Shown here piece by piece: positions 33,111 to 45,804 of a stretch of DNA of 64,000 nt. Below the pieces are notes generated by a model. It was not told the DNA's origin. It worked only from the letters and a program-made list of their open reading frames with translations, and searched no databases. The translations under genes were made by a program, and so were the position numbers. Source of the stretch: Reticulitermes speratus (taxonomy: Eukaryota > Arthropoda > Insecta > Blattodea > Rhinotermitidae); contig JAJKFL010000003.1 of the NCBI GenBank assembly GCA_021186555.1, forward strand, positions 37,915,908-37,979,907, written 5' to 3'. Within the stretch, counting starts at the first letter, position 1. Each line of letters begins with the position of its first letter.

Positions 33111-34453
33111 CTAACATCTTATTGCACCTTTGATTAATAGTCACCGCTCTGTGGTCCTACCTTGTTTGGCCTGATGCAGCACTCAGGAGTGTCCAAAGAA
33201 ATGTAGACACATGTTGTTCTGCTGTAGGCTTTTATAGAATTTCTGCTCCGCTTTCGGCTGTTTCTCTGTTCGTATCGCAGTTAATGCAGGTGTCCTGAAT
33301 ATTAGGTTCCAGTGGCTTTGGTCGATTTCTTCTAGAGACTTCAGAGTACAGGACACCGTAATTTATTTTTCTGACTTGTTATATGCATGTTTGTAGTTTA
33401 TTTTATGATGGGGCAAGTATCTCAGTTTATATAGCACAGAACACTAGAAGGGTTGCTGAATGATAAATTGTAAGGGATTTGGAAGGAAATGTTGGTGATC
33501 TGACTGAGGTATAGACCTGCTGTCTCGGCACTTGGCTGGAGGGTTAATCCTGTCAGATTCTACGATATCTCGATCAGAATTTCAAACAAATACCTCCGGA
33601 ATAAAAAAAAATCAGAAGCGATGTCGCTTGAGTCAAGTTGCTCGGCGTTTACCCTCAGAATTTTCCTTACATTCTATTTATTGGTATATATTGCTGTACA
33701 TTTGAAATAATGTCATTAAACACATTTATAAATATACGTTTAATAAGTAAATACGTGGAGTTTTGAGCAGTGGTAAAAGAGGATGGCGCAAATTTAATTA
33801 ATCCTCTGTGTTTAGAAGAGAAAAGCAGTGTCAAGTGTCTTTTGCACTACTCTGTACGTTTATCACAGATAATTTTATGTGAATTCTAACGAAAAGTGTA
33901 GAAAGGGATTTTAATGTCTTATTCGTGTAAACTTAGCTTTGTTGAAAAGAAGAGCAGGCTGTAATTTTTCCAGAATTTCAAGATAAAGGAATTTCATGTG
34001 TAATTTGAGTCCCTGTAGAATTGGCTTTTCTACATCTACAGTTTTCTGAAGAGAGGATACGAGGTACACTCTACTCTAATTTTCTCAGCATCACAAAATA
34101 TATAGTCTTCTATTCTTGTGATCCTTCTTTCACTATAAACTTCAGACACCAAATAATCTGAGACACAGCTAGTAAGATGGTGCAATCTATAACATGACAA
34201 ATATTTGAAAACCAATAAGCATTCTAGAGAACCAAGGCAAATTACCACCATGCTATAACTTATACGTCCCTATGAATAAATTTGACATGTAATTACCTCA
34301 TATCCGTAATAAGATTGGAAAGAATGTGTTCCATTATACACTACCAAAAATGACCAAGTATGTTCCTTGACATTTGTTAACCTTATATAATGATAGTCAT
34401 AATACAAGGCAAATCAGTTTCCAAAATCGAATTTATTGTAAATTTTAGTAAGT
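33111..34453. other. Unannotated stretch
   Basis: AT-rich; nothing recognised. Confidence 0.35.
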
Positions 34454-34466
34454 AATGGGCTATAAG

Positions 34467-34730
34467 GCCGATCCCAGTGGCCGCGTAGTCTAAGGCTTGG
34501 GTCTACGACCGCTCGCTTGCTGGGATTGTGGGTTTGAATCCCACCGGGGGCATGGATGTCTGTCTGCTGTGAGTGTTGTGTGTTGTCAGGTAGAAGTCTC
34601 TGCGACGGGCTGGTCACTCGTCCAGAGGAGTCCTACCGAGTGTGGTGTGTTTAAAGTGTCTGATCTCGAAACGTCAAAAAATTAGGAAACCTAGGCCCCC
34701 TAGGGGTTGTCGAGCCATAGGGGGGGGGGA
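34467..34730 (+). mobile_element. SINE-C copy 2 with perfect 13-bp target duplication
   Basis: Direct repeats AATGGGCTATAAG at 34454-34466 and 34731-34743. The head is GCCGATCCCAGTGGCCGCGT with box A, and box B is GGGTTTGAATCCC. The body contains GGGGGCATGGATGTCTGTC and GTCACTCGTCCAGAGGAGTC. The 3' end is GCCATAG followed by nine or ten G and an A instead of the usual A-rich tail. Confidence 0.92.
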
Positions 34731-34798
34731 AATGGGCTATAAGAGACATTACTTTTATTGCCTTACATAAACTAAGAGTAAATCTGTCTCTGTGCTAA

Positions 34799-35000
34799 GA
34801 TATGAAGACATATGGGAAAGTGGGGGCATAGCTCCACACGTTAGTATCTTTGGCGCTAGATGGAGAATAGTGTTTATCTTCACGCCCCGGCTGACTGGAC
34901 CACAGTACCCGAAGAGTAAGAGATTTGGTGGGTCGCAGAGCCGGTCTGGACGTTTTGGAGAAGTGAAAAACTATTGTTCCCTTTTGGAAATCGAAAGTCA
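34799..35000 (-). mobile_element. SINE-A copy 8
   Basis: Reversed family order: TTTGGCGCTAGATGGAGAAT, CTTCACGCCCCGGCTG, AGAGCCGGTCTGGACG, then the head CTCC/GTTTTGGAGAAG. Confidence 0.78.
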
Positions 35001-36700
35001 TATGTCCGAATATAGGAACTGGCGAGAAAAATTTAGCAAACGTTTCTCCTACCAATTTAAAAAAAAAAAAAAGTGTAACAGTCTGCATAAAATGCATGAA
35101 AAAATCACTTTATGACATTATTGCAGTGTCTGTAACAAAAAGTGTAATTTACACAAATTGAGACATTAGTATGTAAGAAACCAAGGAGTGAAGGATGGCG
35201 CTGAACCATCAATAAAGAGCAAACACAGTTAACGAAATAAATTATTTACGAGTTAATCTGGAAAATGGAGTGGGATGGAAGAAAAAAGAACCAGATTATA
35301 AAAAGGTAACTGGAGTCTATCTGCCATTGACAAATGCTTAATCACTACTTAAGAGACCGACAAAGTTTTGTAAATATCTAAAATGCCGAATATTAAAATA
35401 TTCTGTTCTACGGTTAAGTGCTGGTATTACGTAACAGACGGCAAACATTACATCCACATATAAGTGTTGTTCTTCTTATTTTGAAAGGAAAGCTTGATAG
35501 TTGGAGTTACTAAATTTGGGTAAATTTCTCTCAGAGGCGGATCTTTCAAGTAATGACTGTGATATACATAAATAAATGTTGTAAATTTTAAAAATTTAAT
35601 AAACTTTTATTGAGAACAAAATTAGTCTTAGGTTATATAACGCCTGATAGGGTGTGTAATAACTTGAAGTTTGGTGGATGGATACCAAAGTTACGATGAA
35701 AAATTCTTCCTCCATCTTCGGCAAAGGAGATAATTCTTCTATTCTGAAAATTTAGACAGCCGATTTGTGGAAACCTTTGCTAGCCAACGAGAGAACTACA
35801 CGTTACTAGACTTCAAGAGTACCGTAATATCGGTCCTGAGTGCCGTGAGAAACTCAAAAGCACGTAAGTTTAAATCCGCTCAAGATTATGACACATTTTG
35901 TGACGGAAAGTTTGCATAAGGGTTTTATAGATGTCTCGCGTGACGTATGGAATACGTGTCCATAAATCACGAAAGAAAATGGGTGAATGTCTTTGATCGT
36001 TTGAAGGAGATAATGACAGGCACGTAAGAACTATCAATTAAGCCTCTGCATGTTTTTAGCCATAAAACATGGGAGCTAAACAAGGAAGATAAAAAACGAG
36101 TATGAAAGGAATTAAGAACTCGTGTGAGATGCTATGAGCGCCATGAAACCTACAATACTCGTACATTACACATTTGATGACAAAAATGCATAAACCACGC
36201 CAAATTACAAATTTCAGTTATTAATTGTTTATTCAGCGCGCTTGACGCATGTGAGAGCTGCAAAATATATACATACCAAAGTGTCTTACAAAATGTAAGG
36301 GGAAATACCAATTCGAACATGCCTGCTCAACCTTTTTTTGTGTTGCAGAAAATTTGGGCAAAATTTGGCCTCAAGCGGGCAACATGAAATTCAATGCATG
36401 GAATGACGAATGAATACGTTTTCCTGTAATTATATGCATAATTTTTTTCGTACTCATTAAAAATGTGCTGATCCTAGTAGGAAAGTTTATTAAAAAAATG
36501 CAAGTCACGACTTATGTCAGGGTGTCGCTATTTTTAGCACATTTTTTTCAATATAAAATAGTAACGTAATATATGTATTCATAAATATATAGCTCCTAAG
36601 TTTTCAAAACTGCTTCCGTCTTCTATCTCGGCATTGCCAGGGAAAAAGTTAAAAGGCGTTTTCTATTTTCAAATGTCTCCGCGGGCAGCACAATACTGTG
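35001..36700. other. Unannotated AT-rich stretch
   Basis: An A-run lies at 35060-35072 next to the SINE-A. No other element or coding-like frame. Confidence 0.35.
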
Positions 36701-36720
36701 TCACGGGTAACATGCTGCCC

Positions 36721-36997
36721 TTGGGCCGTGCTATGGCTCAGGCGGTTAGTCGCCTGCCTCTCACCGCGGAGGCCCGGGTCAGTCCGTGTGGAATTTGTGG
36801 TGGACAAAGTGGCACTGGGACAGGTTTTCCCCCGAGTACTTTGGTTTTCCCCTGTCAATTTCATTCCACGGGTGCTCCATTACTTGGAAAAACGAAAAAA
36901 ACTAATCATCTTCATCACAGGGTTGCACAATAAGCCTCAAGGCTGCGGTGCGCCCGTAGCATCTGCTGCAGGGCCCTTCACCACAAAAAAAAAAAAA
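36721..36997 (+). mobile_element. SINE-B copy 1 with target duplication
   Basis: tRNA-derived head TATGGCTCAGGCGGTTAGTC with box A, then CGCCTGCCTCTCACCG and a decayed box B (CCCGGGTCAGTCC). The body has GGAATTTGTGGTGGACAAAG and GGCACTGGGAC, and it ends in a poly-A of about 13. Flanked by TAACATGCTGCCC (36708-36720) and TAACGTGCTGCCC (36998-37010), one mismatch. Confidence 0.9.
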
Positions 36998-37018
36998 TAA
37001 CGTGCTGCCCGCGAGCTA

Positions 37019-37215
37019 GGAGTTGATTGGGCCTGGCTTAGAGGATACAGGACAAGAGGACGAGATAATATTAGAGTGAATCTTAACGTAATAGATGAGG
37101 GAATGTGAATTAGATTCATCTGGCTCATGGCAGGGTCTAGCGAACATTCTCTTGTGAACACGGCAATGATCTTTCTGGTTTCATAAAAGGCGAGTAAGTT
37201 CTTGCGTAGCAAAAT
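37019..37215 (+). mobile_element. LINE-E 3' end, diverged
   Basis: GACGAGATAATATTAGAGTG, TTAGATTCATCTGGCTCATG, CTCTTGTGAACACGGCAATG and TTTCATAAAAGGCGAGTAAG follow the reference order. Confidence 0.68.
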
Positions 37216-38529
37216 TACTGTCACGTGAGATTTGAGCTGCTAACTGTAGTGATTATAAAGATTACGTGTGTAGACTGGCAGAAATTTGCCAAAATTTCGG
37301 CCGAACTTACAGCCTCTATCTTCAGGCTGTAAGAAAGATCCGTTTATCCTGAATATGGAGACAGTACGTTCCTCAGAAAAGATGGTAATTTTCTACCACA
37401 CTGTACACTGTCACATTAAAAGACAGCAATATACGCGAGAAGGATAATTTATTAGCCACCAATCTTCCTAAAGTTAGAGGATGGGAAAATGGCATCGACC
37501 CTTAACACTGGCAATAGATACAATCGGGTTGCCAGTATAATCAATCGTGCTCCCGCGATCGTAGTTTATTAACGACAAGTCTCATCTGCCTTTTTTGTAG
37601 CATCGAATGGAAGTAAATTTCTGAACGCCAAAATGGAAAAGACGTCGCAGTAAGCTGTCGTCGTTCTGTCTTCGAATATAACAGCATTTTCCTGGAGCAA
37701 GTAACAAGCCACTAAGAATCTTATTTCAGGACACCTGGAAGATGAGTGGCTAGCTCAAAGCCTCTATTGATTTACCTCCGTAGAAAAGCCTGTCGGTCCC
37801 CAATAAGTAGAAGGCTTGGGAGATGAAATTCTGTCTTTATGGACACAATTTAGTACAATTTGTTCACTCTTCTTTCTTTATTATTAGGAAAGAAACCTTA
37901 CTGGGAAACTTGTTCTGCATTCGTCTATTCTTCATTACAAAAGGAAAACATAGCTTAGAAATAAGCAGGCAGTCATGGCCTCCTCATCCATCCGGCAGTC
38001 CAAGCAGCCGGCTGGTACATAATTGAGTTGTCTACATACAGAGGAAAAGAAGTTTTAGTTGGCTGGATTGACCATGGTAATCGCAGTGAATTAGCATTGC
38101 TAATACCTGCAACAGTACACTCACTTTTCATCACGAAACCAGTGCTGCAGAATCTGTAGAACTTATTTGTTCTGGGCCTTGACTCGCGACGGTCCCCATC
38201 CATTCTCTTACCTCGACATCCTCTTAATTATTTCCTAGTATCTACAAAATTAAAAGCTCCAAATTTACTATAGACTTAAGTAATTATCTTAAGATTGCTA
38301 ATAATATGGCGAACCCGTTGCTAGAGAATATTTGGAACTAAGAGTGATGAAGTAGGGAGGGGTGGGGGAGAGGCTGGATAAAACTGCATAATGAGGAGCT
38401 TCATGATTTGTAGTTCTCACTAAATATTATTACAACGACAAAATTAAAGACGATGAGATAAACAAGGCGTATGACATCCATAGGAGGAAAGAGAAAAGCC
38501 TACAGATTTGTGAAAGGAAAATGTGTAAG
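37216..38529. other. Stretch with a perfect hairpin
   Basis: A nine-pair hairpin CTTACAGCC/GGCTGTAAG with a ten-base loop sits at 37306-37333. On the minus strand its loop contains CTGAAGA and GAAA follows nearby, but the hammerhead stems cannot be satisfied together. Rest unremarkable. Confidence 0.4.
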
Positions 38530-38760
38530 TAAGGTAACCGCTTAGAAGACAAAGGTGTAGATGAAAGTATAATAAAAATGGATTTTAAAGAAGGAGGACG
38601 GGGGGAAGATGATTGGATTTATCTGGCTCTGTATAGGTACCAGCGGCGAGCCCGTGTGAATATGGTAATAACCATTAGAGTTCCACAAAATTCTGGGACT
38701 TTCTTGACTAACTGAGCAATTATAATTTTCTCAAAAGAAACACTATAGAATTAGGTAGGG
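38530..38760 (+). mobile_element. LINE-E 3' end, diverged
   Basis: GGTGTAGATGAAAGTATAAT, TTGGATTTATCTGGCTCTGT, GTGTGAATATGGTAATAACC and GACTTTCTTGACTAACTGAG. Confidence 0.65.
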
Positions 38761-39349
38761 GAGAAAATAATAAATGCCTTTCGGGAGGAAGTGTCTTATT
38801 TAAGAAAACTATATATACCAGGTAACATTCTGGGTAATATTACATTGGACTTAACGTGAAGTATCACCTTTCTTTTTTCAAAACTTTCTACAAAATTCAT
38901 TCCTCCTGGGTGTACTCGTACATACTGCTCCGAAATTAGGTTTATATTTACTTACAATTTAACTTCATTCCTCGAAGCGCACTACTGCTATTCACAGCCA
39001 CACTAAATAGTCAGAAACGTGACTAAATTATTAAGCTTGTTTTTACTATTGTGACTTATAGCTAGTTAGAGGCAGTGCAGGATATATTGAAGAAATGACG
39101 TATAAAGCGAGAGATACTTTCTTCTCAACTACCTTTTAAGAATCAGATAATTCAACTTTAGCATAATGGCGTAAGTTCTAAATATTTTACTTGAAAAGTA
39201 AAACCCTCTACTTCATGGAAAATAAGAATATATATTAAATATATAACCTTAATATATAATATGTAGTAAAGGAATGTGACCCGGAATAAAACAGAGGTTT
39301 AACCATTGTCACTTTGACCACTCCTGGTATAAGGCATTTATTTTAAAAC
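38761..39349. other. Unannotated AT-rich stretch
   Basis: Nothing recognised. Confidence 0.35.
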
Positions 39350-39356
39350 TGCTGAC

Positions 39357-39475
39357 AGGTGGCGGGCTCTTGTGAGTGCGGTAATGAACCTTCGGGTTCC
39401 ATAAAACGCGGGGAATTTCTTGACTAGCTGACGACCTGTTAGCTTCTAAAGAAGGACTCTGCTCCATGGAGTTAT
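39357..39475 (+). mobile_element. LINE-E 3' end, young, strongly truncated (119 bp)
   Basis: Almost identical to 16235-16350 (GCGGGCTCTTGTGAGTGCGG through CTGCTCCATGGAGTTA); the visible difference is one base near TTCTAAAGAAGG. Flanked by TGCTGAC at 39350-39356 and 39476-39482, a possible 7-bp target duplication. Confidence 0.85.
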
Positions 39476-39901
39476 TGCTGACTTGTTATTTATGTCCTTA
39501 CATAGATATGCATGTGTTTTTAATTACGTTGAAAGTATGTTTGTGCTAGTTAGTGAACTCCTGTCAACTGTGAAACACACTCATTCAAGCCTGCCACAAG
39601 CCCAGTGTAATAAACCTTACGCTAGGTGTTGACATTAGTCCACTTCAGACCCAATTTTCCGGAAGGACGACCAAGCATGTAAAGGGTTACTTCCGGAGTA
39701 GTACACACTAACACATACTAAACAGGACGTGGTCATGCAGGTGAACAGTTGAAGTGCAGTATTTACAATATATCCAAGTCAATAGACCTAAAAAATAACG
39801 TAACGTATTTTGGATATGTCTTTGAATTCGATGAAGTTTGAATGATTCGCTATCAATCGTGATTAATGTGTTGATCATGTGCACGATATGAAATCGTGTA
39901 A

Positions 39902-40052
39902 GCAGGAGTGGACATGCAGCTGCATTCATTATTAATCTCGGCATTAGATGGAGGCGAGCAGTCAATTTCAGGCCCCGGCCACTTTATCCCTGTGAAAGGG
40001 TACAGCCCTTTTAAATGGGAGGCCGGTGGGCTCCAGAGCCGGTCTGTATCTT
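39902..40052 (-). mobile_element. SINE-A copy 9
   Basis: CTCGGCATTAGATGGAGGCG, CAGGCCCCGGCCACTTTATC and CCAGAGCCGGTCTG in reversed order, followed by an A-run. Confidence 0.78.
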
Positions 40053-40059
40053 AAAAAAA

Positions 40060-40980
40060 AAAAAAGACGCGTGGTTCAGTAAATGAATGTGTGAAGTGCG
40101 TGTACAGATTTTCGAAGAAGACCTGATTAAAAAAAAAAACTTAAACACGGCCATATTGCCCTCCGGTTCATAGAAGTCCTTGTGGCAATGAAATGCGCGT
40201 CTTTTTACCACGACTATACAAACGAAACTAGCATTAGCCATAAATCTGTCCCGTCTTTGATATCATGACTGATGCAAACTCAGTTACCTGGCGGAAGCAA
40301 GTGCTAGGCCTAAGTTGATGTTACCTTGTTTCTTGTACCAAAGGCTTTTCCCTTGTTGTCAGACTGCTAGAGGATCATTCACAGGATTGGGTAATTTTTG
40401 GCCTTTTATTACGCCCAGTGGTAACTTTAGGTATCACTTTCTCTAACATTAAGGCTCTCAGTATTTTGCCATAGAGTGATTCGCGAAATTCTCAAAGCAA
40501 GCACTGCTCATTTCCCTAGTTTTTCCGTTTCCCATCTCCGTATATTTCCACCAATTCAACACACTCATATTCACTTCGCCTACCATCGATGCTGTATAAT
40601 CTTAGCAGTTGACAGAGTCGTTAAATAGAACACTTATATCTCTCCCTAAATAATATTTAACGATTGATTTTTGTAATAGAGCTGGATTTTGTTCTCTGTG
40701 AGACAGAAATTCAATTTTTGTTTATGATTTAGAGTAACACCAATCTTCAAAAATGGCGTATAACCCAAGAATCATCCTGTTGAAAAGCTTCAAAAGTGAA
40801 CTAGCTGCCATATCGGGGGTGGGTGACGACAATGAACATGCGAATATTTAGATGTGCAGAAGCTTTTAGCTTGTTTAAGCTAATAACAATTCTTCATCCT
40901 CTTAGATTAACCTCTATAGAGTCGACTTATACGATGATACATAAATAAAAAATGTGAAAGAACATGGAAGAAGGTGGTCG
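40060..40980. other. Unannotated stretch
   Basis: AT-rich, an A-run near 40130; no feature recognised. Confidence 0.3.
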
Positions 40981-40984
40981 TGGT

Positions 40985-41105
40985 GTGTTTTAAGTATCCT
41001 CTCGGAATTTGTCTGGATGAACCGTGGAACACAACAAAAACCTCACTCAGAACAACTGGTCTGCGGCCCTCCCGAGCCCAGTATTCAGCCTCCGTTTCAG
41101 GGTGG
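40985..41105 (+). repeat. Possible retroposon fragment
   Basis: The reading GICLDEPWNTTKTSLRTTG looks like a decayed form of a peptide often produced by chance from a dispersed cockroach repeat. This rests on memory of such translations and no second copy is in the window. Confidence 0.25.
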
Positions 41106-41699
41106 AATTCGAAACTGAAGCAAACAGAATTAGATATTGAGATCAGGAAAATTCACTCTTATATCATAATTAGCCTGTCGTCAACAGAATAGAGTTTCAT
41201 ACCAATGGGAGCAGGTTTGCCCACGCAACCTACTGCTATTAACACAAATGCACATTCCTCAAACAACGGCTACAACTATCAATTACTCTTTCTATTAAGG
41301 TTTTAAGATGGCTTGAATATGGAAAGGCCTAAAAATTGTGTTTCTTTATTTGCAGTGTCGTAAAGTAAACCCTACTTTACCAATGGACACAGCATCACAT
41401 TCCAGAAGACTTGAATCTTATCAACATCACTGCTAGAGTAGCCTCTTCATTTCGTCATTCCATCACGATCAAAGCTTCAAGAAACGGCAAGGGGTTCATA
41501 CAAAACTGGTGAGTACATTTTAAATCTATTATTATAATAAGTAACTAAGAGTGTCAGTAAGTTCCTCCATCAATCGCTTTCTGTCCCTCAAGTAGACGGG
41601 AAAATATAAATACGAAACATTATTTTCAGTAAGGAACACTCGAAAGGATTATTAAGGTTGATGTTACATGCACAGAAAACCGGTTGACCAGGAAAATCC

Positions 41700-42000
41700 C
41701 AATCTAGTGCTTTTGCTACGTTAGAGGAAGAACTAAACTTGATACGTTCCTAGGATATTGCAAACACAATTCAGGAAGAAGCGGCGCTCTGGGAAAATTG
41801 AAAATAACGCCTTTGCTAGGGTATGGGAAAAATCTGTTGGAGGAAGAGCCATCGCTCTTGGAAAACTCAAATTTGCAAGGATAGGATAGCGTAAGAGGAA
41901 GACACATCGTCCAGGACAAATCTAAACTCGTGCGGTTATTAGGGTACGGGAATCCTCAGTGCAGGGAGAAAACTTTTCCGAAAAAAAAAAAACAGACTAA
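41700..42000 (+). repeat. Degenerate tandem repeat
   Basis: AGGAAGA-containing units begin near 41725, 41773, 41841 and 41896 and share a following GGAAAA-type segment. A TTGCTAGG-like segment precedes some units. Spacing is irregular (48-68 bp), consistent with an old minisatellite. Confidence 0.4.
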
Positions 42001-43014
42001 AGCCGTTGCTCAGATATGAGAAAACCCCACTCGTCGAAAATCCAAAGCACCGTGACAATGTAATTTTTAGAATACGTGGAAAACGCGAACTATTTTGCCT
42101 CAGATTGCAGTTCACATATTTCAGGATTGGCAAGCAAGTAAATCGTGTATAGGCCTATTCATACTTAACCGATATTGTGTTCTCTTCATAAATTAGCACA
42201 TATAAAAAAGACAATTTGTCGAAGTTTTGTGTTAATGTTTCTAAAATATCCTTAAGAAGTTTCTACCAAAATGCATTGTACTAATCAACTACATCAAACT
42301 TTCTTTCCTTTCCTTCCTTTAGTAAGTTTAAAGAAAATTTGCGAAAGCGATCTGTGTACTCTCAGTACGTCACAGCAAAATTTCTTTACGTTTTCACCCA
42401 AAGAGCTCTCAGAAATTTTAAGACAAGCCCAATACTGTGCTATTCGTAAAATATTTAATGACGATTGTCTAGCTATATGCTGCGTTTTATTTTATAAGAT
42501 ATGTCAAAATGCATTCTCAGACACCAGACTCACGTAAACAACGAAATGAAATTTTGAAGGGAGAGATAGAAACCTAAGCCTGTCTACATATCAGATCTTA
42601 ACTACATTTCGAGTGTGGTCTGCAAACGTGCTATGGATTCAGGTCAGTTATACGTGATTTCGGTGTATGAGTGTCATGTGATCTCTCGAAAAGCGACAAC
42701 AGTACATTTTTGGCATTAAAATATATAGAAAAATATACAATTGTTGTAGATACTGAACATTTAAAGGCCAACATGACTGTAACACTGTTGTAATATTAAA
42801 AATATTAATTTTCCCAAAAAAAGTGTATTTATGGGATTCGTATGATTCTTACAATGAACACGGTTATGAACAGCGATTATTTCTTTACTTAAATAACACT
42901 AACTGACCTATTACTCTAATGAACTTAGGCTGTGTTCTCTGCAAGACGTGAACTGATATTTTATGTATAATTTAAACGGAAGTCAGTCTTGGAGAGGTTA
43001 ATGTACTTCATAGT
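42001..43014. other. Unannotated stretch
   Basis: A plus-strand frame of 88 codons at 42271-42537 has no recognisable motif. AT-rich otherwise. Confidence 0.3.
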
Positions 43015-43190
43015 TCAAGATTAATGCCCCAGCGGGGAATGTTATTATTTTTAATAGATGTCAGGAGGAGGGGCGAACGTAGTTGGGAAATGAGCCTAAC
43101 AACTCCGCTCCTTCCAATGTGCAGGTTAAGAATGCGTGGTGCTGTAACTCTACTCCAACATACACCTTAATGAAGGTGCTAAGTGAAGCA
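43015..43190 (+). mobile_element. SINE-A copy 10, very diverged
   Basis: Order kept but weak: CCCCAGCGGGGAA, GTGCAGGTTAAGAATGCG, GCTGTAACTCTACTCC, ACCTTAATGAAGG. Confidence 0.45.
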
Positions 43191-43275
43191 CAAGAAAATC
43201 TTTACCTCTTTTTTAAGTTTGTTATTTAACGACGCTGCCAATAGAATAATACTGACCGTGGTAAACTGAAGAACT

Positions 43276-43398
43276 GTGCGAAAAATATGTCTCACTGCTA
43301 CCTTGTCAGCCACAAATCTCACATGCAATAGCTGGGGATCGAAACCAGCCCTTCATGGTAAGAGGCCACCGATTAACCGCCTAAGCCAAACACAACAT
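43276..43398 (-). mobile_element. SINE-B copy 2
   Basis: Minus strand: TTTGGCTTAGGCGGTTAATC (box A), GGTTTCGATCCCCAGC (box B), GATTTGTGGCTGACAAGG. Better box B than copy 1. Confidence 0.68.
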
Positions 43399-43559
43399 TT
43401 AAGATTAAAATTAATTTACATAATATGTAAAGGAGCAGTTCGTAAGACTAGTTTCTTAAATATGTTACTTTATCGACGCTCACAGAATCTGAGATTATGT
43501 AGGATTGAGACAGATAGATGAATGAGTGTGAAACATTGGTGAAGTGACATTGGCAGTGG

Positions 43560-43645
43560 AAGCTCGAAGTACTCCCAGTGTCACTTTGTCCACCAAAAAT
43601 TCAACACGGGCTGAGAATTCGAATTCTTATCTTTGATATGACAAA
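43560..43645 (-). mobile_element. SINE-B copy 3, body only
   Basis: Minus strand: CAGCCCGTGTTGAATTTTTG, GTGGACAAAGTGACACTGGG and GAGTACTTCG match the body of copy 1. Confidence 0.65.
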
Positions 43646-44260
43646 GATTCTAATGAATACTCATTTGCACTTTAAAAAAATATTTCATTATTATATTCAA
43701 GCAAAATCTACTCTGCTTAAATCGGACCAAATTTATATGCCGTAATTGGTTACTATAAGGGCCCCAATTTGCGCTTCAATTTGTGAGGAGGACGGCACAA
43801 TTAAACCTCCCAGATAGTGACAGTTAGTTCCAGTGTAGGATTCTTGCCTACAGCGTTGAATGACGGGTCTATTATCATGTTTACAGAAACGTTGTGATCA
43901 AACATCAACCTGTCGCTTCAGTGTACTTAAAATGAAAGTGACAGGAAAATATACTAACAAACTACAAGCCCTAATTTCCCGAAATTTCAGTAAAGACTTC
44001 CCTATTTGCTATGGAACCTTAATGAATACTGTCATGATAAAAAAAGCTCCAAACTGGGCCTTAACCCAATTCATTTAAATCAATCAAACATAAAACACTC
44101 AACCAACAAATTCACTTTTATTATTATTTTTAGATATTATATATAATCCCTGTGATAATAAAAAAATAAATAATAAGAATGCATTTCTTGGTTGTTTTAT
44201 GTTTGATGACACTTCACGTTATGATTAATATAAAATCAGATAAATCAGTTGAGCATGATA
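43646..44260. other. Unannotated stretch
   Basis: AT-rich; no feature recognised. Confidence 0.3.
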
Positions 44261-44264
44261 ACAC

Positions 44265-44312
44265 CCAGCTTCTTTAAGATCCATTTTAATACAGTCATCT
44301 CATCAACACCTG
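44265..44312 (-). mobile_element. LINE-E fragment
   Basis: Minus strand AAAATGGATCTTAAAGAAGC corresponds to AAAATGGATCTTCAAGAATT of the reference. Short. Confidence 0.4.
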
Positions 44313-44689
44313 AAGCCCGACTTCCATTATCGGTAGGCCCACGTTATGCTCACATTCCACTTACAGTCGGAGAAATAGCCTCTGTATTTAAAAGCAGCTG
44401 TTCGTGACCGTACCGTGCCCTAAACGTGACGACTGTTGAACCGGTTCTTGACTGGACCAGTACTGTTCCTGTGTTCTGAATCAGGCCTTAATCTTTCAGT
44501 TGTTCTCTTCGGTCTAGGCTGTGCGACTAAAATATGTATTGTTTTGTCGCCAAGTATGTCACCTCTGACAGAGGAAGGGTGTATCGTTTGTCACAAATCC
44601 TAGTCTTTGTCGACATGCACATAACACTGAAACGTCTTGTATATATATTCCCATTACCGCCATTACCTTACAGAAACTTCTAACTCCAT

Positions 44690-44812
44690 GAAGTTTCATC
44701 CTTATTAAAAGGTCAAGTTACATTGTTCACTTAGCAGGAGGAATCCAGTTCATGCTTTTCCATCCAATTTCTTTAAGAACCATTTTAATATTATCGTCCC
44801 GAAACAATACGT
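44690..44812 (-). mobile_element. LINE-E fragment
   Basis: Minus strand GGACGATAATATTAAAATGG then TTCTTAAAGAAATTGGATG. The 44690 end (AACTCCATGAAG) fits the reversed 3' terminus, with the middle mostly lost. Confidence 0.5.
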
Positions 44813-45800
44813 GAAATACAACACTTATCGTACTTAGCTTATGCTATAACGACAGCTTAGTCACTGGAATTGTCTAAGACTGACCGCAGCCGTTAGGGAT
44901 GTGCCTTGCTCTATGCTGTTATCACTTGAACCCTCAAAACTGTGTATACCTTCTACGTTCCACACGTGCCTGTCAGGAGAGGAAATGCAGCAATCCAATC
45001 ATGGCCTATCTCTTTATCTGCTGAGCTATCGAGGCTCTTTAGCTGAGGATATACATCTTGTAAACACACAGAGACGGACGAACGGGCAGTGCTAATAGAG
45101 AGACGTCGAACAAAAAGAGGAGGTAAAGTAGATGATGATAGAGTCGGTGTTCTGATTGACTTGTAGAGTATTACATTAACATTATTGATACGTGGTTCTC
45201 TTACTATACCCAGCCCATCTTATCGAAGTTCTTCATCATTATAGTTCGTGATGGCTGACCATTATATGGCTCCATCAAGCCAAGATAGACACCGCCCAAA
45301 TATAATAATAGCTCAGCCTATGCCTAGCATAGCACACAGGGGCGACCAACGCAAAATCTGTTACACAATACGAAAGAAATTGGCTGTTTGAATAGCCGCA
45401 GAGAAGACACACAGTGTGATGGCAGAACTTGAAGATATAACACCTCTAATAAAAAAAAGGCCGCCATTGAACACGGCCCCGCACGTCCATCCACCTCTGG
45501 GACACCCAACCGCCCTTCCATAAATCATTCTCACTGTCATAATTCCATCTCCCTCTCAGTCTTAAAAACTGACTACCAAGAGGTATTTCTATCAAAAGTC
45601 GGCCTGCTTTCCTCGTCTTTACTATACTATCCTTACGCTTAGCCCACCCTAGCTTTCTGGACTACCACAGCGATATTAGTAACCTATATTTTATGTTACT
45701 CACTTGATTCATCAATCTCAGGTTCGATTATGTTTCCTAAGTACTTCTCTTTTTTTTCAAACACCTGTAAGTTCTCACGGCCATCAGTATGAATGTTACT
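44813..45800. other. Unannotated stretch
   Basis: Between about 45520 and 45790 the minus strand has a weak resemblance to a LINE C-terminal region (EKYLGN). Too broken to call. Confidence 0.25.
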
Positions 45801-45804
45801 GTTT

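Noticed and set aside
32985..33115. Host exon or promoter island
   Set aside because: A similar GC-rich segment recurs at 53.0 kb, so a dispersed repeat is more likely.
36722..36790. Functional tRNA gene at the SINE-B head
   Set aside because: Box B is damaged and the unit is a retroposed SINE with poly-A and flanking duplications.
37285..37335. Another hammerhead motif (CTGAAGA and GAAA on the minus strand, small stem III)
   Set aside because: The bases needed for stem I form a stable nine-pair hairpin with the stem II region instead; the stems cannot coexist.
45520..45790. LINE C-terminal region on the minus strand
   Set aside because: Only a few residues (EKYLGN) fit and the frame is broken throughout; could be chance.
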